Source: Pyrus communis
Taxonomy: Eukaryota > Streptophyta > Magnoliopsida > Rosales > Rosaceae
Length of the DNA stretch: 64,000 bases
Reading direction: 5' to 3'
Assembly: GCF_963583255.1 (NCBI RefSeq)
Contig: NC_084815.1
Coordinates: 11,207,724-11,271,723 of the forward strand
A model generated the notes under the pieces. That model was not told where the DNA came from. It saw only the letters and a program-made list of their open reading frames with translations, and did not search any database. A program made the position numbers and the translations under genes. Shown here in pieces: positions 18,519 to 30,013 of this stretch; within the stretch, counting starts at the first letter, position 1; each line of letters opens with the position of its first letter.

Positions 18519-19604
18519 TCAAACGGCATGGAATTGGTCCTTGAATGGAAGGTGATACTTGAAGTGAACCGGCAATGGTTTGAATTCTAGTGTAGGTGCC
18601 TGATTCATAAAAAACAGCAAGTTAGTATAAAATGTAAAGGAATTTGAAAAAAACTTACTTGTTTTGTCCGACAAGAACTCAATGACAAACACCACTCCTT
18701 TGAAAGTTTCAGGGATATTGGACTTGGCCAGATTGCAAGTGATGGTTATGACTTGTCCAATGTCATCAAATTTAACTTCTTTGGATTTTGTGGTTTCAAG
18801 AACGTCCTCTTTGATGAATTCATGACATTCCCTACTTGTCACCTTTGAAAGGGCTTCCAAGATGTCTTTTTCACCTTCTTCTTCCTTGGAAGTCATGAAT
18901 CTGCAAGGAATAGGGATACTTGTTGGAACGGGGTTAAAAATAATGAAATTTGGAACAACCATACCTGTATTAGATGGCATAGGAGCATTAGGTGCCTCCG
19001 GTAAAGGTGTTTCCACCCTTTCCGTGGGTTGGGTGTATTCCTCTTCCTTGTGATTTGATTTTGATGGTTGAGGGTCCGTTCCAACCTCCTTGTCACTTCT
19101 CAACATGATTTCCTTGGCAGTTTCAAATTCTCCCTTCGGATTTGCAATGGTTGAACTAGGGAGTTCGCCTTGGTCTCGAAACTGTCCTACGAACTCCGCG
19201 ATCTGCCCAATTTGCTTATCCAAGTGGTCCAACCTTTGTGGTGGCTGCATAGGCGTTGAATAGAACTCCTCATATGGCTGCCAATATCCTTCTTGTTGAG
19301 CCTCATTGTCTTGAATCTGTGAGCCCTGCACCAAACAAATTAATTCATTAAGCTTTTGATTATAATCTATTGACGAACTTGAGTTTGGTTGGGCATATTG
19401 AATATGAGGTTGTGGTGGCTGCCAATATCCTCCTTGTTGAGCATTTTGAGGTTCCCACCACATAGAGTTTGAATGATCACTCCAATCCGAATTGTAAGTA
19501 TTGGAAAACACGTTATTCCTTGATTGAAGATTAGATATATCAACTCTTTGCATTTGGGACCTTTCCATGAGCTGTGACAAAAGAGAAGCGTTATCAAGTG
19601 CCAT
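18519..19604 (-). pseudogene. gag: gag tail/pol start fusion remnant of N4
   Basis: Minus-strand ATG at 19602-19604 (MALDNASLLSQL), stop at 18519, about 361 codons. FSNTYNSDW and KQIGQIAEF match the post-zinc-finger part of Athila gag (A1: YSNTYNPSW, TQLGQIADA). LEFKPLPVHFKYHLPF near the end matches the A1 segment just before RT ([15 protein letters not shown]). The gag core, zinc knuckle, protease, RT and integrase are missing, so it is an internal-deletion fusion. A GTAAGT...TACTAAC...TGAATCAG stretch (18600-18658, minus, 59 nt) looks like an intron. An upstream in-frame extension to 19712 lacks an ATG. Confidence 0.65.
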
Positions 19605-19673
19605 GTTGTTCTTAACAAACAAAACACAAATAAAAACTAAATCTAAAAGACAATACAGAAACAAACAATCCAA

Positions 19674-19711
19674 GGGATTAGCAAATTTTCTAATCCCCGG
19701 CAACGGCGCCA
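19674..19711 (-). other. Primer binding site and hairpin of N4
   Basis: TGGCGCCGTTGCCGGGGA on the minus strand at 19694-19711; hairpin 19674-19697. Confidence 0.92.
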
Positions 19712-19716
19712 AAATT

Positions 19717-21688
19717 TGATGCGGGATTTATACGCGCACAAATTAAACCCTCTTTTTGACAATTGTAGTATAAGTATAAGTAGGGATCGTTCTGGACCGG
19801 GGATTAGGAGGGATTGTTAATCACTTGGATTTGACTCAAAAACGTAAAAACGTAATAATAAACACTAAACTAGACTCAAAGAATGTAAAACTAAACTTTA
19901 AAACACTAAGACAAACCAAAGACTCAAAATGCTTTTAAAAACACAAACTAAAATGATTTCTAACTAAATTGACATTAAAGTAAATGGGGATTTAAGTTTA
20001 TACGAAATTAAATTAAATGAACAAATTAAAACAGAATGTAAATATGAAATTGATGAAATAGAATGGATGAATGCTAGCTAAGGGGGTCATCTCCACATAT
20101 GTTACAATTGCATAATAAAAAGATTTCCAATTACATTTCAATAAATTATGAAACTCATCACCCCGGGTTAATTAGGTCCGCTTAAATTAACCGTCAAGTT
20201 TTCCTTAAGTTAATGAATTGGATGGGTTAGCGCAACGCAATTCACAACATTCTCCAAAAGTCCTTTACGTGAACAGCACAATAAAGATACAATCAAAGAT
20301 CATTAAGCATTATGAAAACTATAAGTGTTGACGAGGCATTCGTTACTATGATGAGCATGAAACTCGTGCCAAGAATTCATTTAACGCGATTGTTTATAAG
20401 CAACCTCCACTACTTGTGAATATAAGTTCATAACGATTAGGTGAAAATCACTTATATTCTAGCGTCATATTCATGCATGAAAATTAAGCGCGTATTCTTA
20501 ATAAACATACATAAATAAGTTATCAATCAAACGGTTAAACAAAATGAATCAACAACTTATGAAATGCAATTAGAAGTAATCAAATCAAAATGCAAGCATA
20601 AACATATATTTCGAATCACCCCCTAGCTAAAGGGGGTTTAGTTTATTATAACTTTGAAATCAAAGAAATACCTAAACATTCCAACAACTCAAACTTGAAT
20701 TGTATGAACGTTTAGGCACTCTTCTCTTCCATTCCTCATACGTACAAACAAAGAGAATTGAATTTAAACATTGAAATCAAAGAAACACCTAAACATTCCA
20801 ACAACTCAAACTTGAATTGTATGAACGTTTAGGCACTCTTCTCTTCCTCGTTGTTGTAGCACAAGGTCTAAGGATAGTTTGATGGTGTGAATGGTTTGGG
20901 GAGTGGTGTTTGGATTAATAGGGAAATGGAAAAATGGTGTTTGGATTACAAGGGAAATGGAAAAATGGTGTGTTGTGTATGAAATGAGATGTCCATGAAT
21001 GAATGAATGCAAAGGTATTTATAGGAGTAGTGGAGGGAACATATGGCTATGTCATTTGTAGGTGAAGTAGGTGGATGTTGTAGGTGAAGTGGATGTTGTA
21101 GGTGAAGTAGGTGGATGTTGTAGGTGAAGTGGATGTTGTAGGTGAAGTAGGTGGATGTTGTAGGTGAAGTGGGTGGATGTTGTAGGTGAAGTAGGTGGAT
21201 GTTATGTTAAGTGATAAGTGATAAGTGATATGATATGTGGTTATGATATGATAAGTGGTTAAGTGGTGATGATAAGTGATAAGTGATTAAGTGATATGAT
21301 ATGTGGTGATGATAAGTGATAAGTGCATGTGGGTTAACTAATGAAGGAAATGCATGTGCAATGACAATGTGTTAGAATGGATGTGTGTTATGCATGGCAT
21401 GATTGGGATTAGGAAAGGTTTAGATGTCCTAAAACTAAAAAGAACAAGGTTCCAACACTTTGGCTCCAATTAGGTCTTCAATTTCGTCCAACACTTTGGC
21501 TTCAAGCATAAGCTATCCGTCCTTAGCCCAAAAGTGCTCCAAAAGTCTCCAAAATGCATCTTTTTGCTCCTTTAGCCCTTTGGACCTACAAACACACGAA
21601 AATAGCTTAAAGTACTAAAATAACTAAAGAAACATAACGTAAATGTACGAGAACAAGCCATTTAAGTCGCATAAATATGCTCCTATCA
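19717..21688 (-). repeat. N4 5' LTR (1972 bp)
   Basis: Same sequence as 12668-14683 as far as I can compare, apart from fewer minisatellite units (21057-21203). TATA box at 21016-21023 (minus). Confidence 0.93.
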
Positions 21689-23090
21689 GGAGGTGAACAT
21701 CACGTGAAGGACTGTACCCTGCTCTAGGCGGGAGCACTAACACCGGAGGTGCAGGTTATGAGCTCTCTAGGTCTCTCAAACTACTGCTGAAAGTAAATAT
21801 GATTACCACTTACCTGGCACTTACTTGTGCGTGCACAACACCCAATATGCATATATATGTATGCCACTACTAATGCATGCAATGATGCATAAACGATAAT
21901 AATAACATGCATGGCATAAGGTAAATAACCCTTTTTAATTCAATTTCTGGGAATATAAATGTATATAGGTATATACGGAAAACAAAAGCCCACTCACTGG
22001 TATGTAGAAGGGTCGTAGCCCCCCTGCCTCGCGTGTGCACGCTCGTCCTCGGGGTACGTGTCACCTAAATGCGAAACAACTATAAAAACGTTAACTTTAA
22101 AGCACATAACTAACTTCTCGTAATAACTTCTCATACATTGCTCAAAATGGACAAATGAATATACCAACGTGCTCTACACAACTTCAAGATCACAACCATA
22201 ATTTTAAAATAATTTTCCTCCGCCGCACGCGCCCCCACGCGCCGGCCAAGGCACGGACCTACGCGCCCCCCACGCGCGGCCACGTGCCCTGCACAGTGAC
22301 GGTGTCAACAGACGCCGTCAGGAATATTCCGTTAAACTGACGGAATATTCCGTTAAACCTAACTGACGCCGTCACTGCCGTTAGGAATATTCCGTTAAAC
22401 CTAACGGAATATTCTCCTTTCTTCTCCGATCTACTCTCGCCGGACTCCGATCGCCGGAAAACTGGGAAAAGTTTAAACTCACTATTCTCCTTCGTTTCTC
22501 AACCATTTTCTATGATTCTTGGACCAAAAGAAAGCCCTAAACTAGTAGAATCACGTTATACAACTTTTAAAAGCTAAAAACCACGCGATCATACCTGTCT
22601 CAAAACTCAAAACTCGGCCAACTTCGAACCAAGCCTTCCCGACATCCAATTTTGTCCAACGAGCTACTCCGACGCTCCTTAGGACCTCACTAAGACACCT
22701 ACGAGCTCAGAAATCCCAAAAACTCAATGTATAATTTTTGCATGAACAGTACTCAAATCGGCCATTGTTGAAGCGACGTGAAAACGAAGTATTTCTCACC
22801 TGAAAATGGTATGTCTGAGCTCGCCTCGACCTCACGAGTTGAATGGTGTCCTTGGTTTCCTCGATCTGCGATGGTTTGGGTGGTTTTGGTGGTTGTCCGT
22901 ACGTATGGTGATAACGGGAAGGAAGAGAGAGACACGGGGGAGAGAGACAGAGGGAGGGGAGAGTGTGTGTGTGTGTGGTCCAACACATGCCACACCACAC
23001 AAAACACCCACAACGTGACAAAAAAATGAACTAGGGGCAATAAGGTAATTTCACACGTGCGTTATAATAATCCCCGGACGGGATGTCACA
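21689..23090 (-). repeat. T1 3' LTR, proximal fragment
   Basis: Resumes with the duplicated GGAGG and ends at the internal polypurine tract. It contains CACGCGCGGCCACGTG-like GC-rich sequence (about 22265-22288), four GGAATATTC palindromes (22321-22415) and a GT microsatellite (about 22964-22978). Confidence 0.9.
22321..22415 (-). promoter_or_regulatory. Cluster of four heat-shock-element-like palindromes in the T1 3' LTR
   Basis: GGAATATTC(C/T) at 22321-22330, 22342-22351, 22384-22393 and 22406-22415 each fit nGAAnnTTCn, the two-unit core of a heat-shock element. Flanking GTTAAAC and CCTAAC segments make larger inverted repeats. The same four are in the 5' LTR (31253-31347). Confidence 0.45.
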
Positions 23091-23126
23091 ACCTTCCCAC
23101 CTTAAAAGAATTTCGTCCCGAAATTC
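23091..23126 (-). other. T1 polypurine tract and adjacent hairpin
   Basis: AAGGTGGGAAGGT (23091-23103, minus) abuts the LTR. GAATTTCG/CGAAATTC (23108-23126) forms an 8-bp stem next to it. Confidence 0.8.
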
Positions 23127-23147
23127 AAAACAACCCAGTAACAACCC

Positions 23148-25187
23148 CTAGTGGTCAAAGAACAATCGAGGATACAAATCCCTCATCCGATCTTCTGTCT
23201 CCCACGTAGCTTCCTCGACTGAATGATTCCTCCACAGAACCTTCACTAAATTCACCGTCTTGTTCCTCAGAACTTTCTCTTTCCAATCGATGATCGTCAC
23301 CGGTTCCTCGTCATACGTCAAATCCGGATTAATCTCTAACGGTTGAGGAGGTATCACGTGAGATGGATCAGCAACATAGTGTCGGAGCATAGACACGTGA
23401 AAAATATTATGCACTCTAGCCAACTCCGGTGGCAACTCCAACCTGTAAGCTACCTCACCAACTCGTTCTGTGACCATGTATGGTCCGATGTATCTGGGAC
23501 TCAACTTCCCCTTTTTCCCAAATCGTACGACACCTCTCCACGGTGAAAGCTTCAGAAATACCCAGTCTCCGACATCATATGTTCTGTCCGTAGCATGCCG
23601 ATCCGCTAGACTCTTCTGCCTGTCCTGGGCTGCTTTCAGGTTAGACTTGATCACCTGAACATTCTGAGTAGTCTCCTCGACAATCTCTGGACCTATTAAA
23701 ACTCTTTCGCCAACCTCTGACCAACACAATGGTGTGCGACAAGCTCTGCCATACAAGGCCTCAAATGGCGCCATGCCAATGCTCGAATGAAAACTGTTGT
23801 TGTAAGCAAATTCCATCAAATCCAACCGCTGGTGCCAAGCGTCACCAAACTGCAACACCGAAGCTCGCATCATATCCTCCAAAGTCTGAATAGTTCTCTC
23901 TGACTGTCCGTCTGTCTGTGGATGATACGCCGTACTGTAAAGTAATCTCGTGCCCAAAGCTTCCTGGAAAGCTACCCAAAATTTCGATGTAAATCGTGGA
24001 TCTCGATCCGAAACAATACTCACTGGGACACCATGATACTTCACCACCTTCGAGATGAACAACTCTGCTAAACGGCTCAAAGAGTACTTCTCTCTCACTG
24101 GAATAAAATGAGCCGATTTCGTGAGTCGATCAACGATCACCCAAATGCCGTCAAAGCCATTTTGTGTACGTGGCAACTTGTACACAAAATCCATGGTGAT
24201 ATTTTCCCATTTCCACTCCGGAACGGGAAGCGGCTGCAACAACCCAAACGGCTTCTTCCTCTCTGCTTTAACCTGCTGACACACAGCACACCTGCTTACA
24301 TACTCGGCTATCTCCCTCTTCATACCCGGCCAATAATAAAATGGTCGAATGGTATGATACATTTTAGTAGCACCTGGATGCATGGCGTAAGCCGAGATAT
24401 GTGCTTCATCCAGAATTTCTTTCTTTAATTCCACACTGTTAGGCACGTACATTCTACCCTCTAGCATCAACATGCCATCCGAATCACGAACTCTGAGGTC
24501 TCGCCTCCTTCCTTGCTCTCGAGCTTGAATAAGTTCTTGAGTCTCCTGATCAGCTACCTGAACTTCAAGCACCCGATCAACAAGTATCGGTCTAACTTGG
24601 AAATTAGCAAGTAGCGCCACTTCTCGATCTTCGGCTTCTAGCCTTACTCCCGTAGCATGCAAGTCCACCAAAAGAGGAACACGACTAGCGTACAACGCAT
24701 TAATGCGGCCCTGCGACTTCCTGCTAAGTGCATCAGCCACTACGTTCGCACGACCAGGATGATAATCAATCATGCAATCGTAATCGCTGAGCAACTCTAA
24801 CCACCTCCGCTGACGAAGATTTAGTTCCTTCTGAGTAAAAAGATACTGGAGACTCTTGTGATCTGTAAAGATCCTGCACTTCTCTCCGTAAAGGTAGTGT
24901 CTCCACAACTTCAATGTAAAAATGATAGCAGCCAACTCCAAATCATGTGTAGGGTAATTCATCTCATGAGGTTTCAATTGTCGCGAAGCATAAGCAATCA
25001 CCCTACCATGCTGCATCAATACACATCCCAGACCATTCAAGGAAGCATCGCTATAAACCTCGAAATCACCACTATCGTCTGGGAGTGCCAAAACAGGTGC
25101 ATGAGTGAGACAATGCTTCAACCTCTGGAAACTCTGCTCACACCTATCATCCCACTCAAATTTAACATCCTTCCTCGTTAACCTCGT
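23148..25187 (-). pseudogene. pol: T1 pol, RNase H-integrase-chromodomain part
   Basis: The reading frame is open from the solo LTR insertion to TAG at 23148-23150. RNase H motifs appear first ([28 protein letters not shown]). The integrase zinc finger follows (H...H, CAVCQQ), then the DDE residues in [11 protein letters not shown] and QSERTIQ. GPY and a chromodomain-like tail ([19 protein letters not shown]) place it in Tekay/Del. These parts look undamaged, but they are cut off from RT by the LTR at 25188-27144 and lack a start, so no complete polyprotein can be made. Confidence 0.9.
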
Positions 25188-27144
25188 TGTTGATGTAATA
25201 TTCCTTCCTAATGCTAGAATATGTTTAGTATAATGGCATAAGTAAGGGTGTCGAATCCACAGGGACTAATTGGACCTATGTAACTACTTGTTTGCAAGAA
25301 ATCTAAGAAATGAATCAAACTAATCAAATTGAGCAGATTTGTTGTTGTTACTTAAAAACATAAATAAAAGAAGTAAACACAACTAAATGAATCAACAACC
25401 AATATAACGAGATAGTATCAATGGAAATGAAACTAGGGATTCGATTTCACCATTGCTTAATTAGATCCATGTTTGTCAAGTTAGTTTATACTCATCCATC
25501 TACCTATTTCTTGAGTTTGTTTCACTTGGATATGATCAACCATATGATGTGTGGATTTGATCAAATGTCTCTAATCATGAACCTAATTGTGATGTGCAAC
25601 TTTGGTTCATAATCAAGATTATGTAATGTACAAGAAACTTTCATAAAACCAAAGGGAGTAACTCGGCAGGATGTGTGCTAAACACTCCCTTCATTCATTC
25701 ACATATCTACCAAGATTATGCATGATGTGTGCTTTAATCTTGGCTACACAACTTAGTGATTAATTCAAATGATGATCAAACATTAAAATCAATACATTAA
25801 GTCACCATTAAAACAGAAAATGAAACAAGAAATAGATGGACAAAATGAGCATTCTAACTTAATTACATGGCAAACTTTGCAAGGTTACATCGAATCCCTA
25901 GAGAAAGATTAGTTACAATTCATGTTTACAGAATGTTTAACATAAAGATACACAACATGAATGAACATAGAATTAAGTAGAAGGGACCCTTGAAGCAAAA
26001 CTGATGTTGAATTCCTTGAAGAGTGCCTTCGGTGTTGGTGCTCCCAAATGTGTTTGTAAATGAGGGTGGAGAAACTTATGTCGAATGGTTTCTGTGAGTG
26101 GTGCATAAATGGAGAGAAATGGACAGTTTTTGTGAAAGGGAGAGAGTGTCGAATGAAAATGGAATGGAGAGGGAGAATGAGAGTGAATGGTGGGCAGAAA
26201 ATGGAGCAAAATGGTGTATGTAATGGAATGGATCCGAGAGAGAGATTAGTGAGTGTTATGGACAGAAAATGGAGTGTAATAGGCTGTGTGTGATCCCCCC
26301 TGATCTGAGTCCGAAAATCCCTAAGTCTTGGTGCATTTCTGAATGAGTCTAATGATGGAGAGACAATCAGATTGGATCTACCATTTGTTTAACTCAGATG
26401 GCAGAGCATATTTCAGTTGGAATGATGGATTTCTGGCATGATACCTGCAAAGCATGGACATAATCTGCAAAGGTGTGGTTTATTTAATCAAGATGCATGT
26501 GCAATGTCTGCAAAGAGAAGTGAATAACCAGAAATTGGTTATAAAATTCTGGGAATGGCAGAAAGCTCACGGCATGGGCAAGAAAGGGGATGGAAATGCA
26601 AAGGTGATGTGTTTCGGTGGTGGAAGTGCATCAAGGAGCAGGACAAGGTCTGCAAGTATGTGGATATTTAATCCAAGAAACATGTGCAAAGTCTGCCACA
26701 AAGGGGGTGAACAATCTGAAACTTGGTTAGAATAATTTTGACATGGGAATGGAAGTGCACGGGTCAGGTTGTGGACATGCATGTGAATGCATGTTTTGAT
26801 GTTTTAGAAGTGCATAATCTGACTTGCAATCACATGGGAGTGCACGGAATGGACTGATTGAGTTGGAAATGCAAAGGGAGCTCGGCAAAGTGTTTGAACA
26901 TGCATGTGAATGCATGTTTTGGTGTTAGAACCTCCCAATCTGAATTCAATCTTTTTGCCTTGTTTAGCTTCACCCAAAGTGACTCCAATGCACCACTTCC
27001 TGTTTAGAACCATCTAATGTGGTCGAATTACACCCTTGGCTGCACACTAACACAAAACAATGTAAAACGCAACTAGTTTAATCCAAAACATCACAAAGAC
27101 GCCAAATAAGGGAGATATAGATGCATGCAAAATATGACTTATCA
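25188..27144 (-). mobile_element. Solo Athila-type LTR (A1 family) inside T1 pol
   Basis: 1957 bp, bounded by TGTTGATG and GACTTATCA, the reverse complement of the A1 LTR termini, and flanked by CTCGT (25183-25187, 27145-27149). It is clearly related to 49857-51736 but more diverged, and no internal sequence is present, so it is the product of LTR-LTR recombination. It separates the RT and RNase H coding parts of T1. Confidence 0.92.
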
Positions 27145-27149
27145 CTCGT

Positions 27150-28935
27150 CAACGGCAAGGCGATCACCGAAAAATCCTTAACGAATCTCCGATAATACCC
27201 TGCCAAACCAAGGAAACTTCTCACCTTGGTGACGGTTCGCGGTTGCTCCCAACTCTCTACCGCTGCAACCTTCTGAGGGTCAACCAAAATACCCTGAGCA
27301 GAAATGATGTGCCCCAAGAACGCAACTTGATCTAACCAGAACTGGCACTTGCTAAACTTAGCATATAGCTGGTGTTCCCTCAGCCTCTTCAACACCAAGG
27401 TAAGATGTCGAACGTGCTCCGCCTTTGACTTAGAATACACCAGAATATCGTCAATGAAGACAATAACAAATCTATCCAAGTAGGGCTGGAACACCCGATT
27501 CATCAAATCCATGAAGGCGGCTGGTGCATTCGTCAACCCAAAACCCAAATGGCATAACCAGAAACTCGTAATGACCGTAACGAGTCCTGAACGCCGTCTT
27601 AGGGACATCATCCCTACTGATCTTCAGCTGATAGTAACCAGACCTCAAGTCTATCTTAGAAAACACACAAGCACCTCTCAGCTGATCGAACAAATCATCG
27701 ATACGCGGCAACGGATAACGGTTTTTAATCGTCACCCGATTGAGTTGCCTGTAGTCGATGCACAGCCTCAAAGTTCCATCCTTCTTCCTCACAAACAGAA
27801 CTGGAGCGCCCCAAGGCGAAGTGCTAGGCTGAATAAATCCTTTATCCACTAACTCCTGCAACTGAACCTTCAATTCCCTTAACTCCGCGGGAGCCATACG
27901 ATAAGGAGTTAAAGAAATAGGATTAGTACCTGGAAGCAATTCAATAGTGAACTCCACGTCTCGATCTGGGGGTAAACCAGGTAAATCCTCGGGAAATACA
28001 TCAGGGAAGTGTCTGACCACTCTCACATCCTCAACTCTGTTAGAAACAACTTCATCTAGCACTACGTGAGCCAGATACCCCTGACAACCCTTAGTTAACA
28101 ACTTTTTCGCTCGCAGCGCTGAAATAACGCCATATCTCACCCCACTCTGCTCACCCACAAAAGTAACCACAGGTAGTCCAGGTCGGTGAAACGTAACTAC
28201 TTTCCCGTAACAGTCAATGTTGGCACGATAGAAATGTAACCAATCCGTGCCCAGAATCACATCAAAGTCCACAATATCTAACGGGATAAGGTCGGCTGAC
28301 AGAGCAACACCCTCTACGATCACCGGACATCCTGGGTACACACAATCTACAACGCAACTCTCTCCTCTAGGCATAACAAATTCTAAATCATACCCTAGAG
28401 GTGTGGGGCGAGGTTGCGTCACTTGAGCAAACGTATGAGAAATTACGGAATGTGTAGCTCCACAATCAATTAAGACTCTAGTAAAACAACCAAGAATGTT
28501 CAACGTACCCATAATCAAGTCTGGGTTGTTCTGAGCGTCCTACAGAGAAATATTGTGAAGACGCCCCTGTCCCTGCTGATGCCCGCCGCGGCCTCTGCTC
28601 GCCTGAACGCCGCGTCCTTGAGCACCACGCCCCTGACTGGGCTGACCCGACTGTCTCGAAGACCCTGCACTGCTAGTGGCAATCTCTCCCTGCTGATACT
28701 GTCTTCCCTGATACCAATGTGAACCACCCGCTGGAGCTGGAGGATATGGCATATAGCCGCCTGAATACTGGGGATAGCCACCCTGGGAATAGGGATCCTG
28801 AGTGTGCTGATACTGCCCCGGAGCATAAGGGACAGCATCACCCTGATAGTGGTAAGCACCACCTCGACCCGTCTGGCCGTAACTACTAGGACCCTGGATC
28901 TGCTGGAGTGGAGCAGGTGGTGGCATAAAGGTCTG
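27150..28935 (-). pseudogene. pol: T1 pol, linker-protease-RT part, with stop and frameshift
   Basis: In frame with gag (minus). A Gly/Gln/Tyr-rich linker (28543-28935) ends at TAG 28540-28542, where a CAG would restore reading. Protease has LIDCGATHS (about 28452-28478), with DCG in place of the usual DSG/DTG. RT shows [20 protein letters not shown] and FIDDILVYS (catalytic DD kept). A near-tandem CCCAAAA repeat (27537-27549) adds 7 bp and shifts the frame just before the NAPAAF motif. The frame resumes to [11 protein letters not shown] and is cut at 27150 by the solo LTR. Confidence 0.9.
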
Positions 28936-29934
28936 CTATGGTTTCTGCTGCTGCTGACCCTGGGGACAATTCGCCGCTCTATGTCCCACCTGTCCACACG
29001 TGAAGCAACCACTGCTACCACGTCTACACTCGCCGAAATGCCGGTTGTTACACCTACGGCAAACTGGGGCTCTGCCTCGCCCACCATCGCCCTGCCTCTG
29101 GCCTCTAGCGCCACCAGAAAATCTACCCCCACGACCCTGTCCAGTGGCACTGAAGCCACCACTCGAAGAACTAGAACTAGCTTCACCTCTCTTGAAGTTC
29201 TGAGTCTGACGGGGCCCGAGCGATGCCTGACCTTTGCCTTTGTCATCTTTCTTCTGGTTGCCGTCCTTCTCTTCATCAGTATCGCTCGACATATTCTCGG
29301 AGTCCTCGATCCTCAACAGTATCTCATAGAAGTCCCGGTAAGTCTCGCTGTGGACTGTAGACGCCATAGAACGCCACTTCTTATTGGTGCCCAAACGGAA
29401 AAGACGGAGCATCTCCGCCGGGTTACCAGCGACATCAGGATGGTAACGAGACAAGTCCGTAAACTTGCGATAGTACTCATTCGCCGACATCTTCCGCTGT
29501 TTCAGTTCGGAAAACTCTTGCTTCTTTCTATCGATGTACTCAGGGGGCACATACCTTCTCCTAAACAACTCCGTAAAAACATTCCAATCAGTCCTCTGAT
29601 CCGGAGCCAACCTACGAAGCTCCTGCTCCCACCAAGCTGCCGACTCCGTATCCAGAAACCATGCGGTCATCTCGACCCACCTCTCCATAGGCAAGTTCCC
29701 CTGATTATGCAGCACACGGAAAGTCTTCTCTATGTGTTCTAGCCAGCGCTCTGCGCCCTCATGCCCCTCACTGCCCTTAAACTTATCCAACTTCAGATTG
29801 TACATAATCTCCAGAGGAGTCCTCTGGGGAGGGCGCATCACTGACTGAAGGGCTGCAGCAAAAGCTTCCCCCAACTGAGTAATATCGGGGAAACTAGGCT
29901 CAGAAGAGCGACGGGGTTCCCGACGAGGCGGCAT
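28936..29934 (-). pseudogene. gag: T1 gag
   Basis: I place the start at MPPRREPRR (29932-29934), the usual opening of this lineage; another ATG lies 27 bp upstream. Retrotransposon gag core is in the first 220 residues (AERWLEHIEKTF; AWWEQ; EYYRKFTDLSRYHP). Gly/Arg-rich stretches and a CCHC zinc knuckle CFTCGQVGHRAANC follow near the end. TAG at 28936-28938 interrupts what was a continuous gag-pol frame; CAG to TAG would explain it. Packages RNA and forms the particle in intact relatives. Confidence 0.88.
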
Positions 29935-29993
29935 AGTTCTGACAGAAGACAACAAAATCATTAGAATACTCACAAGGACACAGGACTGCCAAT

Positions 29994-30010
29994 CCTATGC
30001 TCTGATACCA
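29994..30010 (-). other. T1 primer binding site (initiator Met tRNA type)
   Basis: Minus strand reads TGGTATCAGAGC from 30010 down, three bases inside the LTR edge. This is the standard site complementary to initiator Met tRNA. Confidence 0.9.
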
Positions 30011-30013
30011 AAC

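Larger units (their letters stand above)
12668..21688 (-). mobile_element. N4: complete non-autonomous Athila derivative inside the T1 3' LTR
   Basis: 9021 bp, flanked by GGAGG (12663-12667 and 21689-21693). LTRs 12668-14683 (3') and 19717-21688 (5') appear identical by eye except for extra minisatellite units in the left one, so insertion is very recent. The minus-strand order is 5' LTR, primer site, gag/pol remnant ORF, antisense gene, noncoding region, polypurine tract and 3' LTR. No enzymes are encoded, so it must have been mobilised in trans. Confidence 0.95.

Noticed and set aside
22320..22420. Terminal inverted repeats of a DNA transposon
   Set aside because: The palindromes are internal to the T1 LTR, occur in both LTRs, and no target duplication surrounds them.
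22707..23040. Several overlapping open frames near the end of the T1 3' LTR
   Set aside because: They lie in LTR sequence with a GT microsatellite, all frames are low complexity, and the copy at 40751-41088 has frame changes from the repeat.
25188..27144. MITE or gene fragment within T1 pol
   Set aside because: The termini and body match A1 LTRs and it is flanked by a 5-bp duplication, so it is a solo LTR.
27511..27852. Plus-strand open frame over T1 RT
   Set aside because: It lies opposite conserved RT motifs and is not independently supported.
28804..29742. Long plus-strand open frame over T1 gag
   Set aside because: It is the complement of gag with zinc knuckle and linker; it has no recognisable domains and reflects the composition of the real gene.
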